Positions 8,160 to 15,265 of a DNA stretch of 38,089 bases are shown piece by piece. How positions within the stretch are numbered: the stretch's first letter is position 1; every line of letters begins with the position of its first letter. The stretch covers positions 1 through 38,089 of the forward strand of contig NZ_JARANT010000017.1 in assembly GCF_029889805.1 (NCBI RefSeq). Direction: 5' to 3'. A program made the position numbers and the translations under genes. The DNA comes from Halorubrum sp. Boch-26. Its GTDB lineage: Archaea > Halobacteriota > Halobacteria > Halobacteriales > Haloferacaceae. Under the pieces are notes generated by a model. It saw only the letters and a program-made list of their open reading frames with translations. It did no database searches and was not told the DNA's origin.

Positions 8160-8774
8160 GGCTCTCACCGCGTCGAGTCGCTCGGTGGGCGCCGCTCGTC
8201 GAACGACTTTCCCGTCGGCGATCGCCGACGGGATCGGATGTACGGATCGACAGCGCAGCCGCCGTCCCACCCGGGAACGAGCGGGTCGGGACGGCGCGGC
8301 CCGTCACATGACAAAAGTCCGCGGCCGCCGGACCGTCGAGACCAGAGGCGATTTCGCGCTTGGCACGTCGGAGACGTGGGTCACACGGCGGCCGTAGTGG
8401 ATCGCTGATAGTGGTGACCGCCACGTCGGGTCGCCGTGGGGGGTGCGACCGACGGGACTACCGGCGCCCGGTACGGGCTTCGACCGGGCACGCACCGTCG
8501 AGGGAGTTGATCCCCGCCATCGCGGCGCGCGATCGGTGCGATCACACTCTAATTGAGGTACAGACACGTATTTATGCCTTTTCCTTATATACTTGGGATT
8601 GTTCTCGATAGAACATCTGGATCAACGTGTTTTGTCCGGTATTTTGAAATGAATCTCGGCGGGGATATCTGCCGCACGCGATCACCCAATTTCGGGGGAC
8701 GGCCGCTCCGTCACCCCCGGTGCCGTCGTCGTTTCGGAACCCTTATTTTGCCGTTCGGGAATTGTTAGACGCGC
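8160..8774. other. Gene-free stretch with an orphan promoter-like site
   Basis: No convincing protein gene is seen in these 615 bp; the open frames have poor composition and no supported starts. The part from about 8548 to 8680 is much richer in A+T than its surroundings. It holds two TATA-like boxes (TATTTATG near 8568-8575 and CTTATATA at 8585-8592), followed by the inverted repeat TGTTCT-CGAT-AGAACA at 8600-8615. The last ~35 bp form the tRNA promoter. Confidence 0.5.
8742..8749 (+). promoter_or_regulatory. TATA box of tRNA-Thr
   Basis: CTTATTTT centred about 29 bp before the 5' end of the tRNA, the usual archaeal TBP position. Confidence 0.7.
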
Positions 8775-8847
8775 GCCGGAGTAGCTCAGCTGGCAGAGCG
8801 ATTCCTTCGTAAGGAATAGGTCGAGGGTTCAAATCCCTCCTCCGGCT
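8775..8847 (+). tRNA. tRNA-Thr (anticodon CGT)
   Basis: A 73-nt cloverleaf folds completely. The acceptor arms are GCCGGAG and CTCCGGC with discriminator T, and the D arm is GCTC/GAGC. The anticodon stem ATTCC/GGAAT encloses the loop TTCGTAA (anticodon CGT, reads ACG), and the T arm is GAGGG/CCCTC around TTCAAAT. There is no intron and no encoded CCA. A T discriminator agrees with archaeal threonine tRNAs. No repeated copy of its 3' end was seen in the window, so it does not mark an integrated element here. Confidence 0.97.
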
Positions 8848-9015
8848 CTTCTGCTGTAGCGAGCTTTCACCTAGCGAAGGGATTTCTATCGGTACAGCTA
8901 CTGGAACAGGGGGTGGTTTGACGCAAGTGACGTAGTGATATCTCCCGGTGCGACAAGCATCAGAGGCACACGAACCGGTAGCGGAGGCGGATACCGCGTC
9001 GTGATTACGATTGAG

Positions 9016-9219
9016 CTACACCCGCCGTTCGGTGATCCGCGCCACCACGACGCCGGCGGCAACGAGCATGAGGCCGATGAGGCCGTTCAACGCGAGCCCG
9101 AGCGATTCGCCGGCGGCCGCGTTCACGGCCCCGAGATACAGGAAGAACGCGGCGACTGCAGCGTGGAGGGCGAAGACGCCCGTCGGCGCGTTCGCCCCGA
9201 AGTCGAAGCCGAACTCCAT
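9016..9219 (-). CDS. Small two-helix membrane protein
   Basis: A 67-residue protein with two hydrophobic helices (about 14-34 and 42-61) and a short charged C-terminus (ITERRV). No family is recognised with confidence; small membrane proteins of this type are common and mostly uncharacterised in haloarchaea. ATG 9219 is supported by a TATA-like CTTTTTC on the minus strand at about 9243-9249. Confidence 0.72.
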   Translation of the reverse strand: MEFGFDFGANAPTGVFALHAAVAAFFLYLGAVNAAAGESLGLALNGLIGLMLVAAGVVVARITERRV

Positions 9220-9428
9220 ACCGACCGTACGTCGATTTCGGTGAAAAAGGACCGGGTTCTAGCCCTCCTACCGGCCGTCCGCGAAGGGCGCACGGCCGTA
9301 TATCGGCGCCCTCACGCACGCGTTGGTCTCGAATCCGATCGTTCGTCCACCCCATCGCCGGAACGATCTCATATTCTATAAAGAATAATAGGGGCGTATC
9401 TATGTTAATCGATGCCATATGAATCTAT

Positions 9429-9560
9429 ATGCGACCGAAAACCGAAAGCGACGGACGTGAACTGTACGAATGTTTCGAATGCGGGGCCCGCACGGAGTCC
9501 GGCGGCACGTGCGAGTGCGGCGGCGCGCTCCGGCACCTCGGCCGGTCTCGGGACCTGTGA
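9429..9560 (+). CDS. 43-residue rubrerythrin-like zinc-ribbon protein
   Basis: A very small gene, easily missed by length cut-offs. The protein opens MRPKTESDGRELYECFECGAR and continues to TCECGGALRHLG, so it has CxxC (C15, C18) and CxC (C28, C30) pairs that can hold one zinc. The pattern of a YECFxCGART motif plus a second Cys pair matches the short haloarchaeal proteins annotated as rubrerythrin-like or DUF7129; that assignment is from memory. TATAAA near 9376 lies about 50 bp upstream, so the transcript would have a short leader. Role unknown; such ribbons usually bind nucleic acid or protein partners. Confidence 0.8.
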   Translation: MRPKTESDGRELYECFECGARTESGGTCECGGALRHLGRSRDL

Positions 9561-9592
9561 CATCGGTCGAGTGCGAGTGACCGTCGCGGTCG

Positions 9593-10879
9593 TCACTTGT
9601 CGTCGGGTTTCCCCCCTCTCCCGTCAGTGTCGCCGTCTTCGCCGTGAGCATCGCCCTCTGCCGCCGAGTCGTACTCGGGCAGCGAGAGCACGTTCTCCCG
9701 ACCGAGCCGGAACCCGTCGAGGTCGCCCTCGTCACGGATCCCGGTCACGACCTGACTCGTCTTGGCGGCGGTCCAGTCGAGCTCCTCGGCCACCCGCTTC
9801 TGTTTCATCCGGCCGCCGTTGGCCTCGACGAGCCTGAGCACCTGCTCCTCGTTGCTCAACAGGTCATCGTCGACGGGCGGCGTCGCTCCGTTAGCGTCCT
9901 CGTCCGCGTCGGTCCCCGATCCGCCCTCGTCGGTCCCCGATCCACCCTCGTCGGTCCTCGATCCGCCCTCGTCGGTCCCCGATCCGCCCTCGTCTATCAC
10001 CGACTCCTCGCCGGTCGCGGCGGCTGCACTCGCTTCGGCCGCTCCCGCGGCAGTCGTGCCGTCGGTCGCGTCTTCGCTCTCGACGGCTGCCTCGGCCCCC
10101 GTCGTGTCGGCGGCGTCCGCCACCGGCGCCGTGTCCGCTGTCGATGTACCCCACGGCCGACGGCGGTAGCCGACCACGGCGAGGACGGCCGCGAGCAGCC
10201 CGAGTCCGACGAGCAGGAACGGTCCGGCGGCGCGTCCCTCGGGTTCGATCGTCACACGCGGCTCGCCCTCGGTGAAGTCCACCGGTCCCACCCAGACGAC
10301 GGCGCCCTCACGGGTCTCCGTCGGCGACGGGGAGACCTCGCCGAGCCGGTAGCCGTCGCTCCACGAGACGATGAGCGACGAGGTCTCATCGAGGAACAGC
10401 GCGTCGACCGCGTCGCCGACGCGGAGCCGGTCGTCCTCGACGGCCGCGAAGTTGCGCCACTCGAACCGGTACGTCAGGACGCCGTACGACTGCGGGAGCT
10501 CGCGCCGCTCGGCGGTCACGGTGACGTTCGAGACGTTCATCTCGCGGCCCGTCGCGTCCCCGGCCGCGTCGGCCGTCGCGCGCATCCGCTCGTCGAACCG
10601 CTCCGTGTACGCGTCAGGGTCCGACTCCACGTCCGCTTGGAGCTCTTCGAAGGCCTGGTTCTCGTCCTCGCTCGCGAGGCGAACCCGGTACTGGGTTTCC
10701 CAGACCGCGTCGCCGTCGGGTTCGACCGTGACTTCGATCAGGATGTCGTCCGGAGCGACGTCCATCTGGTCGAAGCCGCCCCCCGGGAGGCCGGCGCCGC
10801 TCTGTGCGGCCCCGATCGACGCGACGCCGGTGCCGGCGACGATCGCGGCAACGACGAGAAGGACCACCGTTCGCTGCAC
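9593..10879 (-). CDS. Membrane-anchored winged-helix regulator with extracellular domain
   Basis: A 428-residue type I membrane protein. A signal peptide (VVLLVVAAIVAGTGVASIGAAQ) leads into an extracytoplasmic beta-rich domain of ~190 residues. One transmembrane helix follows (PFLLVGLGLLAAVLAVVGY), then RRRP, an Ala/Glu/Thr-rich linker with four DEGGSGT-type repeats, and a C-terminal winged-helix domain (LLSNEEQVLRLVEANGGRMKQ onward). The order fits haloarchaeal DUF7345-DUF7343-like proteins, which are thought to sense outside and bind DNA inside; the ligand and targets are unknown. The start is placed at GTG 10879 because TTTATC at 10903-10909 lies 27 bp upstream; an upstream ATG at 10918 would put 13 extra residues before the signal peptide and lies upstream of this box. 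Confidence 0.85.
   Translation of the reverse strand: MQRTVVLLVVAAIVAGTGVASIGAAQSGAGLPGGGFDQMDVAPDDILIEVTVEPDGDAVWETQYRVRLASEDENQAFEELQADVESDPDAYTERFDERMRATADAAGDATGREMNVSNVTVTAERRELPQSYGVLTYRFEWRNFAAVEDDRLRVGDAVDALFLDETSSLIVSWSDGYRLGEVSPSPTETREGAVVWVGPVDFTEGEPRVTIEPEGRAAGPFLLVGLGLLAAVLAVVGYRRRPWGTSTADTAPVADAADTTGAEAAVESEDATDGTTAAGAAEASAAAATGEESVIDEGGSGTDEGGSRTDEGGSGTDEGGSGTDADEDANGATPPVDDDLLSNEEQVLRLVEANGGRMKQKRVAEELDWTAAKTSQVVTGIRDEGDLDGFRLGRENVLSLPEYDSAAEGDAHGEDGDTDGRGGKPDDK
9911..9994 (-). repeat. Four 21-bp in-frame tandem repeats
   Basis: Four contiguous 21-bp units (9911-9931, 9932-9952, 9953-9973, 9974-9994), differing by at most one or two bases, encode TDEGGSG/TDEGGSR heptads in the cytoplasmic linker of the membrane regulator. 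Unit length is a multiple of three, so copy-number change would keep the frame. Confidence 0.9.
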
Positions 10880-10902
10880 GGGTAGGTAGTCACGTGGCTC
10901 AG

Positions 10903-10909
10903 ATAAATC
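10903..10909 (-). promoter_or_regulatory. TATA box that fixes the regulator start
   Basis: TTTATC(T) on the minus strand, centred 27 bp before GTG 10879. It lies inside the longer open frame, which argues against the upstream ATG at 10918. Confidence 0.65.
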
Positions 10910-11021
10910 GCTTCCCATCTCACAAGGGAGGTCGGGCCGTGCCCGGGCTGCCGGCCGTCCCTGCGAGACCTCCGCTCCGGCCGATCGCGGTCATCCTGCG
11001 GCGCGGCCGGAGCGACCTGCC

Positions 11022-12200
11022 TCATTCATCGACGCTGCCGACCGCTCGCTGGACGAGATTGACGCTGTCCGTCAACGGGTCGACGAGACGCTGTGCGACG
11101 GTGTCGACTGTGTTCGCGGCGTTGGCGCCGCGGTCGGTCCCGCTGCCCTGGTCACTCCCGCTGCCGCGGTCGGTCCCGCTTCCCTGGTCGCTGTTGTCGG
11201 CTCCGCTTCCCTGGTCACTCCCGCTGCCGCGGTCGGTCCCGCTTCCCTGGTCGCTGTTGTCGGCTCCGCTGCCGCGGTCGCTGTTGTCGGCTCCGCTGCC
11301 GCGGTCGCTGTTGTCGGCTCCGCTTCCCCGCTCGCTCTCGTTCGTGGGGTTCCTGCCGTCGTTTCTCGGATTTCCGACCGCACCTGTCGGGCCGCCGCTC
11401 GCGTTCGTCCTGTTGGCGTTGGCGTCCGTCACGTTGCCTCGGTCCGGCGGACCGTCGCCCGCACCCGGGCGGTCTTCGGGTCTCGATCCGTTACCGACGC
11501 CCGTGGCGTCTCCCGCTCCCTGCCCGTTACCGGTGCTCGGCCCGTCTCCGGGCCCCGCGTTCTCCGGCGGGCCGCGTCGGTCGGAGGCCAGCGGGCCGCC
11601 CACGTCGTTGCCGGCGACGTCGCGACCGATGGCCACGACCGCCGGGCCGCTCGCGTCACCTGCCCGCCGGCGAACTTCCCCGAGTCGCTCCTCGCTCAGG
11701 CCCCGATCGGCTCTGACCGCTTCCGGGAGTTCCCCGGCGACGCCGGCGCTCCGATTCGCCTCGCGTTTCACCGTCTCGGCCCGGGCGCTCGTCTCCGCCA
11801 TCCGCGCGGCGAACGCGCCCGGGCTCAGCTCGCCGGCCGCGCGGCGCTCGCGGAGCTCCGACTGTCGCCGCTCGATCTCGGCCAGCCGCTCTTCCGTCCG
11901 GTTCAGTCGCTCGGCGACGAGGTCGGCCCGCTCCTCGGGAGTCTCCGTCCGGTTGAGACCGACCTCGAACGCGCGCGACTCGACCTCGCCGGAGATCTCG
12001 GCCCGCTGGACGCCGAGCACACCGGAGAGGCGCTCACCGGGGCTGATGTCGGTCCCGTTCGTTTCGCCGTTCTCGCCCGTCTCGTTCGTCGCCACTGGGT
12101 CGTCCTGCGCGACGACCGTCCCGACCGGTCCGGCCGGGGCGATCCCGGCGACGCCGATCAGCGTGACCGCGACGATGACGAGCGCGATCCCTCGGTTCAT
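11022..12200 (-). CDS. Secreted coiled-coil and repeat protein (DUF7096-like)
   Basis: A 392-residue exported protein. The Sec signal peptide (MNRGIALVIVAVTLIGVAGIAPAG) is followed by several NxT/NxS sequons and a charged helical region (about 80-145; ERLNRTEERLAEIERRQSEL) likely to form a coiled coil. A Gly/Pro/Asn/Asp-rich low-complexity region comes next, with tandem GSGADNSD/GSGTDRGSD repeats, and then a short amphipathic C-terminus (VDTVAQRLVDPLTDSVNLV). No enzyme motif is visible; a surface or extracellular structural role is likely. ATG 12200 is chosen because a strong TATA box (12224-12233) sits 28 bp upstream; the in-frame ATG at 12215 is too close to it. It is followed on the same strand by the membrane regulator, 143 bp away, which has its own promoter. 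Confidence 0.8.
   Translation of the reverse strand: MNRGIALVIVAVTLIGVAGIAPAGPVGTVVAQDDPVATNETGENGETNGTDISPGERLSGVLGVQRAEISGEVESRAFEVGLNRTETPEERADLVAERLNRTEERLAEIERRQSELRERRAAGELSPGAFAARMAETSARAETVKREANRSAGVAGELPEAVRADRGLSEERLGEVRRRAGDASGPAVVAIGRDVAGNDVGGPLASDRRGPPENAGPGDGPSTGNGQGAGDATGVGNGSRPEDRPGAGDGPPDRGNVTDANANRTNASGGPTGAVGNPRNDGRNPTNESERGSGADNSDRGSGADNSDRGSGADNSDQGSGTDRGSGSDQGSGADNSDQGSGTDRGSGSDQGSGTDRGANAANTVDTVAQRLVDPLTDSVNLVQRAVGSVDE
11146..11324 (-). repeat. 63-bp and 27-bp in-frame tandem repeats
   Basis: Two 63-bp units (11146-11208, 11209-11271) identical apart from the last base, followed by two identical 27-bp units (11271-11297, 11298-11324) that are a sub-part of the same sequence. 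They encode the GSGADNSD/GSGTDRGSGSD repeats of the secreted protein. Near-identity at the DNA level shows recent expansion. Confidence 0.9.
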
Positions 12201-12223
12201 TACCTGAGGGTACACGGCGTATG

Positions 12224-12233
12224 CTTATATAAA
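12224..12233 (-). promoter_or_regulatory. TATA box of the secreted repeat protein
   Basis: TTTATATAAG on the minus strand, centred 28 bp upstream of ATG 12200; one of the strongest TATA matches in the window, predicting a leaderless transcript. Confidence 0.75.
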
Positions 12234-12326
12234 CTGATCTTCGTTAAGCCGGATCAACGCGAATTAAACGCATGACCGCGGCGAGGCGGCGCTGAACGGG
12301 TCGATGTCGTCGCTGTCGACTCCGAC

Positions 12327-13802
12327 TCAGTACGACTTGGCGAAGTAGGCGGTCCGCTCGGCGTCCTCGCCGCAGATCGCGCACGTCTCCTCGCCGTCGC
12401 CGTCGACGAGGGGGTCCTCGTCCTCGAACGGGACCATCACGATCTCGGCGGCCATCGGCTCCTTGATCGGTTCCTCGCAGTCCTCGTCCCCGCACCACGG
12501 CGTCTTCACGTAGCCGCCGTGCTGGCCGAGCGTCCCGAGGATCTCGGCGCGGTCTCCGGCCTCGCGGACCTCGCCGTCGAGCGTCTCCTCGGCGGCCGCG
12601 TACAGCTTCGCGTAGATCTCGTCGAGGTGGTCGCGGACGGCATCGGTGACGTCGTCGCGGTCCTCGACGACGCTCTCCCCGTCGGGACGGTGGACGAGGG
12701 TGAGCTCGTCGTCTTCGACTTCGTGAGGCCCGATCTCGATCCGGAGCGGGATCCCGTTGAGCTCGTGTTCGTTGAACTTGAACCCGGGGTTGCGCTCGTC
12801 GCGGTCGTCGAGCTCGACGCGGACGCCCGCCTCGTCGAGGTCGTCGGCGACGCCCTCGGCGTACGCCAGCACGTCGTCTTTGGTGTCCTCCTGCCAGATC
12901 GGGACGACGACGACCTGCTCGGGAGCGACGCCGGGCGGGAGCACGAGCCCCTGCTCGTCGGAGTGGGTCATGATCAGCGCGCCGAGCGCGCGCCACGAGA
13001 GCCCCCACGAGGTGGTGTGGGCGATGCGGTCCTCCTCGTCCTCGTCGGAGAACGTGATGTCGAACGCCTCCGCGAACGACTGCCCGAGGTGGTGGGAGGT
13101 GCCGGCCTGCACCGACTTCCCGTCGGGCATCAGCGCCTCGACGGTCGTCGTCGTGTCCGCGCCGGGGAACGTGTCGTGGTCGGGCTTTTGGCCCTTCAAC
13201 ACGGGCATCGCCAGCAGGTCCTCGTAGACGGACTCGTACTGGTCGAGCCGGGTCATGGTCTCGTCCCACGCGTCCTCGCTCGTCGCGTGCGCGGTGTGGC
13301 CCTCCTGCCAGAGGAACTCCTTCGTGCGGAAGAACGGCTTCGTCTCGGTCGCCTCCCACCGCACGACGGAGCACCACTGGTTCACGCGCAGCGGGAGATC
13401 GCGGTGGCTCCGCACCCACTGGCTGATGTACGGCGTGATGATCGACTCGGAGGTGGGCCGGACCGCGAGCCGCTCTTCGAGCTCCTTCGTACCCGCCTCG
13501 GTCACCCACGCGACCTCGGGGTCGAACCCCTCGACGATCTCCTTTTCGCGTTCGAGGTACGACTCGGGGATGAACAGCGGGAAGTACGCGTTCTGGACGC
13601 CGGTGTCTTTGAACTTCGCGTCGAGGAAGCCCTGCAGGCGCTCCCAGACGGCGTACGCGCGCGGCCGGGTGACGATGAACCCGCTCATCCCCTCGGGGCC
13701 GTAGTCGGCCAGCCCGGCCTTCTGTACGACCTCGGCGTACCACTCGCCGGTGTTGTGTGACTTGGACTCGGTGATCCCGAGCTCCTGGTCGTCGTCGCTC
13801 AT
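12327..13802 (-). CDS. proS: Prolyl-tRNA synthetase, archaeal type
   Basis: A 491-residue class II aminoacyl-tRNA synthetase that charges tRNA-Pro. The core has the RPTSES segment (115-120), motif 2 from VVRWEATETKPFFRTKEFLW (146-165) and the AGTSHHLGQSFA segment that binds proline and ATP. An HGTP anticodon-binding domain follows from about 285. The C-terminal domain carries two Cys pairs (CGDEDC and CAIC), a zinc site typical of archaeal/eukaryotic-type ProS, and ends in the conserved Tyr (FAKSY). There is no bacterial-type INS editing domain. ATG 13802 is preceded by TTTTAAG at 13829-13835 in leaderless position. It is divergent from the Nudix gene. Confidence 0.97.
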   Translation of the reverse strand: MSDDDQELGITESKSHNTGEWYAEVVQKAGLADYGPEGMSGFIVTRPRAYAVWERLQGFLDAKFKDTGVQNAYFPLFIPESYLEREKEIVEGFDPEVAWVTEAGTKELEERLAVRPTSESIITPYISQWVRSHRDLPLRVNQWCSVVRWEATETKPFFRTKEFLWQEGHTAHATSEDAWDETMTRLDQYESVYEDLLAMPVLKGQKPDHDTFPGADTTTTVEALMPDGKSVQAGTSHHLGQSFAEAFDITFSDEDEEDRIAHTTSWGLSWRALGALIMTHSDEQGLVLPPGVAPEQVVVVPIWQEDTKDDVLAYAEGVADDLDEAGVRVELDDRDERNPGFKFNEHELNGIPLRIEIGPHEVEDDELTLVHRPDGESVVEDRDDVTDAVRDHLDEIYAKLYAAAEETLDGEVREAGDRAEILGTLGQHGGYVKTPWCGDEDCEEPIKEPMAAEIVMVPFEDEDPLVDGDGEETCAICGEDAERTAYFAKSY

Positions 13803-13978
13803 TGTCGTGTGAAGGGTCGGTCGCGGGCTTAAAACGTCCGAAGCCGTGCGAGTCGTTCGGACGCCGTCGCCCGGATCCGACGCCGGGCGCGACCCTCCCT
13901 GACCGGCCCCGTTCGGCCTCGTTTCAGATCGCCGGAACGCGAGGAAACGTTAACCCCCTCCGAGCACCTACGGCCGAC

Positions 13979-14581
13979 ATGGACCTGACGGGGCTGCGCC
14001 GGTACACGCCCGAGGCGGTCACTCGGGCCCGCCGCGAGGCCGCCGTGCTGGCTCCCGTCATCGAGCGGGACGGCGACGCCCACCTGCTTTTCACCAAGCG
14101 CGCCGCCCACCTCGGTGAACACCCCGGTCAGATGAGCTTCCCCGGCGGCGGCCGCGAGCCGATCGACCGGACCCTGACCGACACCGCGCTCCGCGAGGCC
14201 GACGAGGAGGTGGGGATGCGCCCCCGGGAGGTCGACGTGATCGGGCGGCTCGACGACACGCGGACCTCCTCCGCGTACCGGATCCGGCCGTTCGTCGGCG
14301 TCGCGCCCGACCGCGAGTACGTCCCCGACGAGTCGGAGGTCGCCGAGGTCGCGGTGCTTCCCGTGGCCGAGCTGACCGACCCCGCGAACTACGAGTCCGA
14401 GCGCCGCCTCGGTCACCCGGAGTACGGCGACCATCGAATCCACTTCTTCCACGTCGACGGCTACACCGTTTGGGGCGTGACGGGCCGGATGGTCGTACAG
14501 CTGCTGGAGCGGACCTCCGACTGGCGCGCGCCCGAGGAGGTCGACCGGGTGGTCGGAGCGGACGCGGAACTCCCCATTTAG
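13979..14581 (+). CDS. Nudix hydrolase, CoA pyrophosphatase (NudL-like)
   Basis: A 200-residue Nudix protein. LLFTKRAAHLGEHPGQMSFPGG (residues 36-57) is the NuCoA/UPF0035 signature of coenzyme A pyrophosphatases, followed by the Nudix helix LREADEEVG. As in NudL, the Nudix box departs from the strict consensus in its first half. The enzyme should cleave CoA or its derivatives into 3',5'-ADP and 4'-phosphopantetheine, removing oxidised CoA. ATG 13979 is supported by CGTTAACC near 13948-13955. The gene is monocistronic and faces the DUF371 gene. Confidence 0.88.
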   Translation: MDLTGLRRYTPEAVTRARREAAVLAPVIERDGDAHLLFTKRAAHLGEHPGQMSFPGGGREPIDRTLTDTALREADEEVGMRPREVDVIGRLDDTRTSSAYRIRPFVGVAPDREYVPDESEVAEVAVLPVAELTDPANYESERRLGHPEYGDHRIHFFHVDGYTVWGVTGRMVVQLLERTSDWRAPEEVDRVVGADAELPI

Positions 14582-14644
14582 ACGGGTGTCGGCGCGGTGA
14601 CCGCTTCCGAAGCGCTAGGCGATCGCGTATAACTGGTTGAATGC

Positions 14645-14720
14645 GATCGACGGTGAACGCCTCCAAAGCCACAGCCGCTTACTTATAAATCGCTGGTACT
14701 GGATCGACGGTGATCGCCTC
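14645..14720. repeat. 19-bp direct repeat around a short AT-rich element
   Basis: Copies at 14645-14663 and 14702-14720 match at 18 of 19 positions. The 38 bp between them hold CCAAAGCC-ACAGCCGC and ACTTATAAAT. The second copy runs into the stop codon of the DUF371 gene. The CTCCAAAGCC core recurs near 37648 in the window, also next to a TTTATAAA sequence. Confidence 0.7.
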
Positions 14721-15225
14721 ACTCGGCGGGGTCCACTTCCAATCGCAGCGCCATCGGCGCCCCGTCCGCGAGGGCGTCGACGAGGTCGCGGTCGAGGTCC
14801 GCGGCCGCGCCGTCGCCGTCGACGAAGATCGTGCGCTCGTCCTCGGTGTAGTCGCTCGTTCGGCCGACCATCGATCGGTCGTCGAGGAGCGCGAGGTCTG
14901 GGTCGCCGCGGCCGACGATTTCGTCGACGTGCGCGGGATCGTCGACGCCGACCGCGTCATCATTCGGCTCGCCGACCGCGAAGGTCGCCGTGATCGTCGC
15001 GTCCGCGTCCCGGCACGTCTCACGGAACTCGGCGGAGAAGTCGCGCGGCCCCCGGTCGGCCTCGACGCCGACGATGCAGTCGCCGGCGGGCGTCAGCCAG
15101 TCGTCGGTCGTGAGCTCGACGGTGCTCGCGTGCTCGGCGGTGACGTGCTCGTGGCCGGTCGCGCGGACGACCTCGACGAAGGGATCGGCGGGGGAAGCGT
15201 CTGCGTCGCCCTCGAAGTCGCTCAT
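14719..15225 (-). CDS. DUF371 domain protein
   Basis: A 168-residue acidic protein of the archaeal DUF371 family. VRATGHEHVTAEHASTVELT followed by LTPAGDCIVGVEADRGP (about residues 20-60) is the family's signature block. These proteins are widespread in archaea; no function has been established that I know of, though conserved His, Asp and Cys residues (GHE, GDC) look active-site-like. The gene starts 41 bp after the amidohydrolase and is probably the last gene of a YchF-amidohydrolase-DUF371 run on this strand. Confidence 0.85.
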   Translation of the reverse strand: MSDFEGDADASPADPFVEVVRATGHEHVTAEHASTVELTTDDWLTPAGDCIVGVEADRGPRDFSAEFRETCRDADATITATFAVGEPNDDAVGVDDPAHVDEIVGRGDPDLALLDDRSMVGRTSDYTEDERTIFVDGDGAAADLDRDLVDALADGAPMALRLEVDPAE

Positions 15226-15265
15226 ATGCGACGGCTCCGCGGCGGCGGAACAAGTGGCCGTCGCT

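Noticed and set aside
8553-8768. Open frame of about 71 codons upstream of the tRNA
   Set aside because: Composition is unlike neighbouring proteins (Cys/Arg/Phe-rich), and it runs through the promoter-like boxes and into the tRNA promoter.
8775-8847. tRNA as an integration site
   Set aside because: No second copy of its 3' end and no integrase gene in the window.
11146-11324. Regular repeats as a CRISPR array
   Set aside because: Units are contiguous, without spacers, and lie in frame inside a coding sequence.
10804-12207. 467-codon Pro/Ser/Leu-rich frame opposite the secreted protein
   Set aside because: Its repeats are the complement of the coding repeats on the minus strand, which has signal peptide, TATA box and normal acidic composition.
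12519-13760. 413-codon open frame antisense to proS
   Set aside because: Pure shadow of a certain gene; no motif, no promoter.
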